Origin: Taishania sp037189645 | GTDB taxonomy: Bacteria; Bacteroidota; Bacteroidia; Flavobacteriales_D; Crocinitomicaceae | Reading direction: 5' to 3' | DNA: 64,000 nt | Assembly (NCBI GenBank): GCA_037189645.1 | Contig: JBBCIY010000013.1 | Span: 132,544-196,543, forward strand | In this document: positions 16,965 to 24,560 of the stretch, piece by piece | How positions within the stretch are numbered: the stretch's first letter is position 1 | Layout of the letters: each line of letters begins with the position of its first letter | The notes under the pieces: model-generated | Database searches by the model: none | The model's input: the letters and a program-made list of their open reading frames with translations, nothing else | What the model was told of the DNA's origin: nothing | Made by a program: the position numbers and the translations under genes

Positions 16965-17978
16965 TTATTTTTTGCTAAAAAACAGTTTTGGGAAAGCTTT
17001 GCGGGGATCCTTATTTTTAACCCGGACTGTCCAGAAAGATGTAAGGAAACCCGTTCCATACCCGTAAAACTGGATGGCAACCGCCCACACAGCGAGCAGG
17101 CCGATATAAAAGCTTTTATTCTGAACAGCACTCACCACCAGGCAAAGGACAAAATACAGGATGTACAGTTCAAATAAGTAAGGAAATCCCAGAACCAAAG
17201 CTGTCAGCGCGAAAATAAACCCCACCAGAAAGACCGCGGGAAAAAAATAGGTCAGCTTTGCGTATTCCGGGTGCCATTTATCAAGGATCGGGCGGACCAG
17301 TCCGAATTTATGTACCTGCGTATAAAATTTATCCCAGTCGATCCTGCGCTTGTGGTACACATAGACATTCCGGAACAAACGAGTGTCAAAGCCCATTTTC
17401 CACAAACGGATCGATAAATCAGGGTCTTCTCCGGGATGTATCTCCGAAAATCCACCGGATGCCTCAAATGCTTTTTTTGAGATTCCCATATTAAAGCTGC
17501 GCGGCTGGAATTTCCCTAATTTCTCCGATGCCCCTCTCACTCCTCCTGTCGTAAGAAATGACGTCATCGCGAAATTGATGGCTTTCTGAACATTTGAAAA
17601 CGAATCAAGCGCCGCATCAACACCTCCGAAGCAATCAATGTATTCCTTCTGAAGTGATTTCTCCACTTCTTCCATATATCCCGGGGGGAGAATACAGTCT
17701 GAATCCAGGATCAGGAAATAATTTCCTTTTGCCTGCCTCATCCCGAAATTCCTGGAATCACCAGGGCCGGAATTAGGCTTGAAATAATAACTGATGTTCA
17801 GCCGGTCCGAAAACGCATGGACAACCTCATCACTCTTCCGGACAGAACCATCTTCCACGATCACCACCTCAAATTCTTTTTTTGTCTGGGCAACCAGGCT
17901 TTCCAGCAGCTCCTGGACCTCATTCGGGCGGTTAAAGACGGGAACGACGAAAGAATAACGGATGGGTTCGTGCTGCAT
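16965..17978 (-). CDS. Family 2 glycosyltransferase with C-terminal membrane segment
   Basis: A 337-residue GT-A glycosyltransferase. The N-terminus YSFVVPVFNRPNEVQELLES is the GT2 nucleotide-binding start; VEDGS and the LDSDCILPPGYME (DxD-like) motif follow. GGFSEIHPGEDPDLSIRLW gives the catalytic ED region. Residues about 245-320 carry about three TM helices, so it is membrane-bound. It probably adds a sugar to a lipid-linked or envelope glycan; the donor is unknown. It has its own promoter at 18000-18030. Confidence 0.9.
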   Translation of the reverse strand: MQHEPIRYSFVVPVFNRPNEVQELLESLVAQTKKEFEVVIVEDGSVRKSDEVVHAFSDRLNISYYFKPNSGPGDSRNFGMRQAKGNYFLILDSDCILPPGYMEEVEKSLQKEYIDCFGGVDAALDSFSNVQKAINFAMTSFLTTGGVRGASEKLGKFQPRSFNMGISKKAFEASGGFSEIHPGEDPDLSIRLWKMGFDTRLFRNVYVYHKRRIDWDKFYTQVHKFGLVRPILDKWHPEYAKLTYFFPAVFLVGFIFALTALVLGFPYLFELYILYFVLCLVVSAVQNKSFYIGLLAVWAVAIQFYGYGTGFLTSFWTVRVKNKDPRKAFPKLFFSKK

Positions 17979-17999
17979 TTAATGACTGTTTATTCGTTC

Positions 18000-18030
18000 C
18001 AAAGCTACTCTTATTTTTGAAAAAAGACAA
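18000..18030 (-). promoter_or_regulatory. Promoter of the GT2 gene
   Basis: Minus-strand TTG (18030-18028), 20-base gap, TAGCTTTG (18007-18000): a full match to TTG-N19/20-TAnnTTTG. The start codon is 21 bases beyond. Confidence 0.7.
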
Positions 18031-18081
18031 CATGCCAGGAAAGTGAAATGGGAGATTCTGAAAAAATAAAATCAATTTGTT

Positions 18082-18111
18082 TTGCAAAAAAGAAAAGATT
18101 GCCTACTTTTG
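18082..18111 (+). promoter_or_regulatory. Promoter of the tRNA(CAU) gene
   Basis: TTG (18082-18084), exactly 19 bases, TACTTTTG (18104-18111). Transcription should start near 18118, about 11 bases before the tRNA. Confidence 0.75.
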
Positions 18112-18128
18112 CACCCGCAATGAATTTT

Positions 18129-18205
18129 GGCGAGATAGCTCAGTTGGTTAGAGCGCAGGATTCATAACCCTGAGGTCCCGAGTTCAACTCTCGGTCTCGC
18201 TACCA
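18129..18205 (+). tRNA. tRNA with CAU anticodon (elongator Met or Ile2)
   Basis: A full cloverleaf: acceptor GGCGAGA pairs with TCTCGCT (18195-18201, first pair G-U), D-arm GCTC/GAGC, anticodon stem CAGGA/CCCTG with an A-C pair next to the loop. The loop TTCATAA puts CAT at 18163-18165, and the T-arm is CCGAG-TTCAACT-CTCGG. Discriminator A is followed by an encoded CCA. The non-initiator acceptor pair suggests elongator Met, but a tRNA-Ile2 read through lysidine also has CAU and is not excluded. Confidence 0.95.
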
Positions 18206-18212
18206 AAAAAAG

Positions 18213-18247
18213 AAAGGTCAGCCGGCAATGGCTGACCTTTTGTTTTT
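18213..18247 (+). terminator. Terminator after the tRNA(CAU)
   Basis: AAAGGTCAGCC (18213-18223) and GGCTGACCTTT (18230-18240) form an 11-pair stem with a 6-base loop, followed by TGTTTTT. Confidence 0.85.
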
Positions 18248-18291
18248 CACACCTTTTCATAGATGGAAAGAGCTATCTTCCTTCTTTTTTG

Positions 18292-18299
18292 TAGTTTTG
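18292..18299 (+). promoter_or_regulatory. -7 element for hisS
   Basis: TAGTTTTG matches TAnnTTTG, 16 bases before the hisS ATG. There is no TTG at the usual distance. Confidence 0.45.
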
Positions 18300-18315
18300 T
18301 CAAAATTTTCAGAAA

Positions 18316-19686
18316 ATGGCACAAAAACCATCCATACCTAAAGGTACAAGAGATTTTTTACCGTTTGAGGTCGCACGGCGCACGTATATTTTCGACACGA
18401 TCAGAGCGGTATACAACAAATACGGATTTGCCCCCATAGAAACACCTTCATTCGAATTATCCACCACTTTGCTGGGAAAATACGGCGAAGAAGGCGACCG
18501 TTTGATTTTCCGGATCCTCAATTCAGGGGAAAAAATGAAAAAGGCCGATATACAGGCGTTGGAAAATGACAACCTTGCACGCTTCGCAAACTCACTGGCA
18601 GAAAAAGCACTGCGGTATGACCTGACTGTTCCCTTTGCCCGTTTTGTCGTACAGCACCAGAATGAATTATCTTTTCCGTTCAAACGTTACCAGATCCAGC
18701 CTGTCTGGCGGGCAGATCGTCCCCAGCACGGGCGCTACCAGGAATTTTTCCAATGCGATGCCGATGTTGTGGGGAGCGACTCCCTGATCTACGAAGTAGA
18801 TTTTGTTCTAATGTTCGATGAAGTACTGACCAACCTCGGGCTGCCTGATTTCACCATAAAGATCAACAACAGGAAAATACTGTCCGGGATAGCGGAAGTG
18901 TGCGGGGAGACGGATAAAATAGTTACCATCACCGTAGCGATCGATAAGCTGGATAAAATCGGTGTCGACGGCGTGATTAAAGAACTGGAAGAAAAGAACA
19001 TTTCCGCTGATGCCATTGAGAAGATCAGGCCCCTCTTCGAAATGAAAGGTTCCAACGAGGATCTGCTTTCCCAGATGAAGGCATACCTTGCTTCCAGTGA
19101 AACCGGGCTGCAAGGAATCAGCGAGCTGGAATACGTATTGAAACAGGCAGGCAACCTGACTTTACAGCGTGCAAAGCTGGAGTTTGACGTTACGCTCGCC
19201 CGTGGGCTGAATTACTACACAGGCGCTATCTTTGAAGTAAAAGCAAATGGTGTCCAGATGGGAAGCATCTGCGGAGGCGGCCGTTACGATGACCTGACGG
19301 GTCTTTTCGGTATGAAAGGAATATCGGGAGTAGGAATCTCCTTTGGCGCTGACCGTATTTACGACGTGATGAATGAATTGAACCTGTTCCCTGCTTCGCT
19401 GACGAAGGGGGTGAAGATACTGTTCATCAATTTCGGGGAAGCAGAACAGGCGTTTTGCCTGCAGATCGCCCACCGGTTAAGAACCGGGAACATTACCTGT
19501 GATGTGTACCCATCAGCAGCGAAACTGCAGAAGCAGATGAAATATGCCAATGATATCCGTGCGGAATACACTGCATTGATCGGAGAATCGGAAATGGCCA
19601 GCAATAAAATCACCCTCAGGCACATGGAAACGGGAGAACAAACCAGCCATACGGTTGAGGAATTAATCAATAAATTAACCCATTGA
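18316..19686 (+). CDS. hisS: Histidyl-tRNA synthetase
   Basis: A 456-residue class II aminoacyl-tRNA synthetase that charges tRNA-His. It opens with KPSIPKGTRDFLPFE, the usual HisRS start. Motif 2 lies around KRYQIQPVWRADRPQHGRYQEFFQCD. The histidine-specific signatures are LARGLNYYTGAIFEV and GGGRYDDLTGLFG. Motif 3 is GVGISFGADRI, and the C-terminal anticodon-binding domain begins near 365. The length is normal. The stop TGA overlaps the ATG of hutH (TGATG), so both are one transcript. Confidence 0.97.
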   Translation: MAQKPSIPKGTRDFLPFEVARRTYIFDTIRAVYNKYGFAPIETPSFELSTTLLGKYGEEGDRLIFRILNSGEKMKKADIQALENDNLARFANSLAEKALRYDLTVPFARFVVQHQNELSFPFKRYQIQPVWRADRPQHGRYQEFFQCDADVVGSDSLIYEVDFVLMFDEVLTNLGLPDFTIKINNRKILSGIAEVCGETDKIVTITVAIDKLDKIGVDGVIKELEEKNISADAIEKIRPLFEMKGSNEDLLSQMKAYLASSETGLQGISELEYVLKQAGNLTLQRAKLEFDVTLARGLNYYTGAIFEVKANGVQMGSICGGGRYDDLTGLFGMKGISGVGISFGADRIYDVMNELNLFPASLTKGVKILFINFGEAEQAFCLQIAHRLRTGNITCDVYPSAAKLQKQMKYANDIRAEYTALIGESEMASNKITLRHMETGEQTSHTVEELINKLTH

Positions 19687-21176
19687 TGAAAACAGTTACT
19701 ATTGATCGGAAATGGTTGCGCCTTGAAGAGATAGACGCGATCCTGAATACCCCTACCCAACTCGAACTAGACGATAAAACAAAAGCAGAGATTCAGAAAT
19801 GCCGGGATTTTCTCGATAAAAAGGTGGGCGATTCCTCTGACCTGATCTATGGTGTGAACACAGGTTTCGGTTCGCTGTGCAATACTGCGATCTCATCGGA
19901 AGACCTGTCCACATTACAATCCAACCTGGTGCGTTCCCATGCCTGCGGAATGGGCGAATTGGTTCCGCTGGAGATTGTAAAAAGGATGCTTCTTCTGAAA
20001 ATCCTGGGGCTCTCCCACGGAAAGTCCGGAGTACAGGTACAAACCGTAGAACGGCTGATCTATTTTTTCAACAACAATATCTTCCCGGTGGTTTTCCAGC
20101 AGGGAAGCCTGGGAGCATCGGGAGACCTGGCTCCCCTGGCGCATCTTTGCCTGCCACTGCTGGGAGAAGGTGACGTATTTTATAACGGGGCCATCCGTCC
20201 GACCGGAGAAGTTTACAAAGAACTGAACCTGGAGCCGATCGTTCTTCAGTCCAAAGAAGGGCTGGCTCTGCTGAACGGAACGCAGTTTATGAGCGCGTAT
20301 GCTTCGTATGCGGTAGCGCACAGCTTCAAATTGTGGAACCAGTTCAACCTCATCGGCGCCATGTCCCTGGAAGGATATGACGGAAGAGCGAACCCGTTCC
20401 AGGCCAATGTAAACGAGATCCGAAACCAGAAAGGGCAGACAGAAACAGCTGAACAGTTCAGGAAGATCCTGCATGGAAGTGAAATCATAAAACGCCGCAA
20501 AGAGCATGTCCAGGATCCGTATTCATTCCGCTGCATCCCGCAGGTACACGGAGCATCGCTCGACACGTTCAAACATTGTGCAAAAATTGTAGAACGTGAG
20601 ATCAATGCCGTAACCGACAATCCAACCGTTTTCCCTGAAGACGACGATGTGGTTTCAGCCGGAAATTTCCACGGGCAGCCGCTCGCTTTGATTATGGACT
20701 TCCTGGCAATTGCCCTGGCAGAAATGGGAAGCATCTCTGAAAGAAGGATTTATAAGTTAATCTCCGGAACAAGGGGACTGCCTGCATTTCTGGTCGCAAA
20801 TCCGGGTCTGAACTCCGGGTTTATGATCCCTCAGTATACCTGCGCGTCCATTGTAAGTCAGAACAAGCAGCTGTGCACTCCCGCGAGCGTTGATACGATC
20901 GATTCATCCAACGGGCAGGAAGACCACGTTTCAATGGGAGCGAATGCCGCTACCAAATTGTACCGGGTGATCGAAAACTGCTATTCCATCCAGGGGATAG
21001 AACTGATGAATGCAGCCCAGGCACTGGAATTCAGACGGCCATTAAAAAGTTCTGAAATCATTGAAAAATTACATGCAGCTTACAGAAAAGTTGTACCTTT
21101 CGTCTCGACTGACGTGTACTTTCACCCAATGATGGAGATCAGCAAACAATTTGTTAAACGATTAATACTACAATAA
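19686..21176 (+). CDS. hutH: Histidine ammonia-lyase
   Basis: A 496-residue MIO enzyme that deaminates histidine to urocanate. The MIO-forming Ala-Ser-Gly is at 144-146 in SLGASGDLAPLAH. The other family motifs are VNTGFGSL, NGTQFMSAYASY and YSFRCIPQVHGASLD. The QEDHVSMGANAA region near the C-terminus is the HAL active-site stretch. The frame extends one codon up to a TTG at 19683; ATG at 19686 overlaps the hisS stop. No other hut genes are visible. A tyrosine or phenylalanine ammonia-lyase is a less likely reading of the same fold. Confidence 0.93.
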   Translation: MKTVTIDRKWLRLEEIDAILNTPTQLELDDKTKAEIQKCRDFLDKKVGDSSDLIYGVNTGFGSLCNTAISSEDLSTLQSNLVRSHACGMGELVPLEIVKRMLLLKILGLSHGKSGVQVQTVERLIYFFNNNIFPVVFQQGSLGASGDLAPLAHLCLPLLGEGDVFYNGAIRPTGEVYKELNLEPIVLQSKEGLALLNGTQFMSAYASYAVAHSFKLWNQFNLIGAMSLEGYDGRANPFQANVNEIRNQKGQTETAEQFRKILHGSEIIKRRKEHVQDPYSFRCIPQVHGASLDTFKHCAKIVEREINAVTDNPTVFPEDDDVVSAGNFHGQPLALIMDFLAIALAEMGSISERRIYKLISGTRGLPAFLVANPGLNSGFMIPQYTCASIVSQNKQLCTPASVDTIDSSNGQEDHVSMGANAATKLYRVIENCYSIQGIELMNAAQALEFRRPLKSSEIIEKLHAAYRKVVPFVSTDVYFHPMMEISKQFVKRLILQ

Positions 21177-21177
21177 A

Positions 21178-21699
21178 ATGAATGAAATTTTAGAAAACGA
21201 ACAACGGGAACATCCAAAAGAAAACAGGCCGACAATGCTGTTAGTGCTTGCCATACTAAGCTTTCTCAATATCGGGTGGTCATTGCTCAGCAATATCGCT
21301 TCCCTGGTCAGCGGGCCTATGAACGCAGAAGACCTGGAAGCGTCAAAAGTAGAGATGACAAAAGGATTGAACGAGATCCGGGGACAGGAAGGACTGGGAT
21401 GGCTGGAAGAATTTATCCGTGGTGCAATGGAAATGATCGAAGCGACAAATGCAAACCATTCCCTAAGTGTTCTCAGTGGAATTTTTATCCTGCTGATTGG
21501 TGTCGCAGGAGTCTTTCTGATGTTCACAGGACGTAAATTAGGTTTTCATACCTATATCATCTACAGCTTTCTGGCCGCGGTGCAGGTTTACCTGTTCGTT
21601 TCACCCTCAATGTTCTCCAACACGATCGTGATCTTCAGCCTGGTCATCAGTGCGGTCTTTATACTGCTGTATGCACAAAACCTGAAATGGATGAAGTAA
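21178..21699 (+). CDS. Small four-helix membrane protein, unknown function
   Basis: A 173-residue protein with about four TM helices (near 19-44, 94-114, 120-139 and 145-167) and an amphipathic stretch around 50-85. It starts 1 base after the hutH stop, so it is the last gene of that transcript, which ends in the terminator at 21724-21752. I do not recognise a family. Flavobacteria often have similar small membrane proteins after housekeeping genes. Confidence 0.75.
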   Translation: MNEILENEQREHPKENRPTMLLVLAILSFLNIGWSLLSNIASLVSGPMNAEDLEASKVEMTKGLNEIRGQEGLGWLEEFIRGAMEMIEATNANHSLSVLSGIFILLIGVAGVFLMFTGRKLGFHTYIIYSFLAAVQVYLFVSPSMFSNTIVIFSLVISAVFILLYAQNLKWMK

Positions 21700-21723
21700 C
21701 ACAGCAAAAATCATTCTAAAAAG

Positions 21724-21752
21724 AAGGGGAACAAATAATTAGTGTTCCCCTT
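21724..21752. terminator. Bidirectional terminator between convergent genes
   Basis: AAGGGGAACA (21724-21733) pairs with TGTTCCCCTT (21743-21752) around a 9-base loop, with A-rich sequence before and T-rich sequence after. It can serve both the hutH operon and the lipoprotein gene at 21777. Confidence 0.85.
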
Positions 21753-21776
21753 TTTCTTTCCCTGCGATAAGCAGTA

Positions 21777-22532
21777 CTACCTCAGGTAAACTGCTTCAAA
21801 ATACAATGTGGATGTCTTTGACCGGATGGTCAGCTTTTCTTCTCCTTTTACTTCATAAGTCAGCTCCTTATCATTGATAACTTTCATGAATTCATTGAAA
21901 ACGAATGAATCGGGGCAAGCCATCATTGTCGAAAATACCTTGTCAAAAGAAATGCTGTTTCCTTCCAGTTTGTAGATTCCGCCAAACCCGTTGCATCCGT
22001 CATTTCCGTTGACACGGCTGAACTCGGATTTAAAGATCATGTGCGGCTCTTTCCCGAAAAAGTCATCCTGGGTAACCTTCCGGTCATCTATGGAAACCAG
22101 TTTCCAGTATTTTTCAACCAAACCAGGATCTGTCTGAACCTTGTGAAATTTTGAAAGCTCATCCAATGGCTGGTCTTTCTTCCCGGTCAGCACGAACAGC
22201 GTATTTTCCCCCACTACCAGGTGAGCAGCATTCAGTCCGGGAATCTGCCGATCCAGGAGAATGGTTCTTTCCTCTTTATCCCATTCAAATGTTCCTTCCA
22301 GGTATGTGTTCTTGGCTTCTTCTCCTACAGCAGAAGCAACCAGCTGATAAGTACCATTCTCTTTTAGCGAAAGCTGGATCTCCGGTAATTTGTATGCTTC
22401 ATCCGTAAACAGATAAACACCACTCCAGTCCAGCGCATTCCTGCTGGTATCACCAATCACGTTCTTCTTTGCCCCACACCCGGAAATCATCACTCCCAGC
22501 AACAATATTCCCAACAAACTGATTCTTTTCAT
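21777..22532 (-). CDS. Lipoprotein with NlpE-like and META (HslJ-like) domains
   Basis: A 251-residue lipoprotein. The signal peptide ends in a lipobox, MISGC (Cys 19). Residues about 30-130 resemble the NlpE N-terminal copper-resistance/stress-sensing domain (LDWSGVYLF...YKLPEIQLSLKENGTYQLV). Residues about 138-245 form a META domain (YWKLVSIDDRKV, NGNDGCNGFGGIYKLEG, TMMACPDS). META domains occur in heat-inducible HslJ and in envelope lipoproteins. The NlpE-META combination is common in Bacteroidota. Likely an envelope stress protein; the ligand is unknown. Confidence 0.85.
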   Translation of the reverse strand: MKRISLLGILLLGVMISGCGAKKNVIGDTSRNALDWSGVYLFTDEAYKLPEIQLSLKENGTYQLVASAVGEEAKNTYLEGTFEWDKEERTILLDRQIPGLNAAHLVVGENTLFVLTGKKDQPLDELSKFHKVQTDPGLVEKYWKLVSIDDRKVTQDDFFGKEPHMIFKSEFSRVNGNDGCNGFGGIYKLEGNSISFDKVFSTMMACPDSFVFNEFMKVINDKELTYEVKGEEKLTIRSKTSTLYFEAVYLR

Positions 22533-22616
22533 CTTTCTTTTTTATACGTTCTAATTTTTACTTTATCAACCGTCATCATATCTCAGAGTCCCGTACTTTT
22601 TCCTTTCACTCCTTGA

Positions 22617-23501
22617 TTACCCGATCTTCACAGATGTCATTGTCAGAGAGCCGCCAACAGCTTTACTGTTAAAGATCTCAACTTTGTCATCCTTTTCCTG
22701 CAACGCTAATGTATAAAGCAATGGCAGGTAATGTTCCGGCGTAGGAATGGACAGATCAAACCCTTTCCCCTGCGAACGGAAATCGATCAATGCCTTGTGG
22801 TTTCCAGCTACAATGTATTCCTTCATTTTTGCATCTGTTTCCAATGCCCAGTCAAAACCATATTCGGGTTCCGACAAACGGTTCCAGGCAACCATACGCA
22901 AATTGTGTACCATATTTCCACTTCCGATGATCAGCACGCCTTTTTTCCGGAGTGCAATCAATTCTTTCGACAGGTCGTAGTGATACTGAGCTCCCTTATA
23001 ATGATCCAGGCTCATCTCTATGACAGGAACGGAAGCATCCGGGTACAAATGCTTGATCACGCTCCAGGCCCCGTGGTCCAGTCCCCAGCTGTCGGTCAGC
23101 CCTACGTGTGTAGAAGTGACCAGCTTCTGTGTTTCCAGCGCCAGCTCAGGACTGCCCGGAGCAGGATACTGCACGTCGAACAATGCTTGAGGAAATCCTC
23201 CGAAATCGTGGATAGTCGGTGGGTTCTGCATCGCTGTTACATACGTTCCTTTCGTCTCCCAGTGCGCAGAAATACACAGTATCGCGTTCGGTTGAGGAAT
23301 GCTTTTCCCGATCCTCCTGAATCCTTCCACGAATTCATTCTCTTCGATCGCATTCATCGGACTCCCGTGGCCCAGGAACAGAACAGGCATTTTCTCTGTG
23401 GTTCCGAATGTATCCGCTATTTTGCTTAACCCGCTTAATTTCATCGTTGCTCCTATTAATGGTAAAACTGCCAGTGACTGTAAAAAACGCTTTCTCTCCA
23501 T
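22617..23501 (-). CDS. ygiD: DODA-type extradiol ring-opening dioxygenase (YgiD family)
   Basis: A 294-residue LigB-superfamily enzyme. E. coli YgiD opens the ring of L-DOPA. The zinc/iron ligands fit LFLGHGSPMNAIE (His), LCISAHWE (His) and SGNMVHNLR (His), and HDFGGFPQALFDVQYPAPGSP is the substrate-side loop. Unlike E. coli YgiD, it has an N-terminal extension of about 35 residues (MERKRFLQSLAVLPLIGATM) that looks like a Tat- or Sec-type signal, so it may be exported. The true aromatic substrate is not known. Confidence 0.88.
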   Translation of the reverse strand: MERKRFLQSLAVLPLIGATMKLSGLSKIADTFGTTEKMPVLFLGHGSPMNAIEENEFVEGFRRIGKSIPQPNAILCISAHWETKGTYVTAMQNPPTIHDFGGFPQALFDVQYPAPGSPELALETQKLVTSTHVGLTDSWGLDHGAWSVIKHLYPDASVPVIEMSLDHYKGAQYHYDLSKELIALRKKGVLIIGSGNMVHNLRMVAWNRLSEPEYGFDWALETDAKMKEYIVAGNHKALIDFRSQGKGFDLSIPTPEHYLPLLYTLALQEKDDKVEIFNSKAVGGSLTMTSVKIG

Positions 23502-23692
23502 CTGTATCGATCTATTTGTACTGGTTGCTGCTGATTTGATCTTTTAACTTAACAAAAATCATGCTTTTGCCCGGAAGAAAAAATAACATAGGTTAAGAAA
23601 CCGTTCTCTTCCCTTTCTTTTAACGAATTATAACACCTGTTTGGATTGATTCTTGCTATCTTTTTTGTTTATTTGTTACCTGAATAGTGTTT

Positions 23693-24403
23693 ATGAGATT
23701 CTTTTTACTCACCATAGGATTGCTTTTCACGACGCTTGTTTCGGCACAATGCGAAACGGTCCTGTTCAAGGGAAAGGTCACCGATACCCTTCGCCAGCAG
23801 TCTTTTTACAATATGATGATCGTCAACCGGACAACCGGGAAAGGTGTATTCGGGCAGCCGAACGGAAGCTTTTCCGTGTATGTGAGTGACGGTGATTCCA
23901 TGACCATTTCAGTAAAAGGGTACGACCTGATCAACGTAAAGGTCAAAGCAGACGAAGATTGCCGGTTTGTAGTCAATTACCCGATCGTGGGGAAACCTTA
24001 CGAATTTGAGGAATTCGTTGTCCGTCCGATTAAATCACTGCAACAGATCCGGGAAGAGCGGGAAGCACTGGTGATGGTAGAAACGAGAACCGTTACCGGG
24101 ATCGAAACACTTCAAAGCCCGATCACCGCACTCTACCAGGCTTTTTCTAAAACAGAACGCAACAAACGAAAGATCGCTGAATGGAAATACAAAGATTCCC
24201 AACGTGAGATCCTCAAGGAGCTGCTCCGCACATACGTTGCCTATGATGTTGTGAACCTGACTGAAGAAGAATTCGATGATTTTATTTACTTCCTCAATAT
24301 GGACCCGGATTTTCTCCGAACAGCAACCGAATGGGAACTGATCGAGTTCATTAAAGGAAAATACGAGCATTTCATGTACATGAGGTACCAGGAAAAAGAT
24401 TAG
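23693..24403 (+). CDS. Secreted protein with CarboxypepD_reg-like domain
   Basis: A 236-residue exported protein. The frame extends to a GTG at 23687; the ATG at 23693 gives the signal peptide MRFFLLTIGLLFTTLVSAQ. Residues about 25-115 look like the CarboxypepD_reg-like beta-sandwich (FKGKVTDTLRQQSFYNMMIVNRTTGKGV...SMTISVKGYD). Residues 115-236 are helical and charged, with no recognised domain. Many Flavobacterial homologues of this shape are periplasmic proteins of unknown role. No partner is evident next to it. Confidence 0.78.
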   Translation: MRFFLLTIGLLFTTLVSAQCETVLFKGKVTDTLRQQSFYNMMIVNRTTGKGVFGQPNGSFSVYVSDGDSMTISVKGYDLINVKVKADEDCRFVVNYPIVGKPYEFEEFVVRPIKSLQQIREEREALVMVETRTVTGIETLQSPITALYQAFSKTERNKRKIAEWKYKDSQREILKELLRTYVAYDVVNLTEEEFDDFIYFLNMDPDFLRTATEWELIEFIKGKYEHFMYMRYQEKD

Positions 24404-24560
24404 GCAGGTATTCTCTTTCATTGAATCTGCTGTAATGCTGTCAACACGACTACAAATAATTGCCTGAAGTTATTTTCCTTCTTTTGTTCATAATTTTCAT
24501 GTAACGGGTGGTTTCCGGCACAATCTATGCTTAATTTAGTCGTAATAAGCCTGTAAGAAA

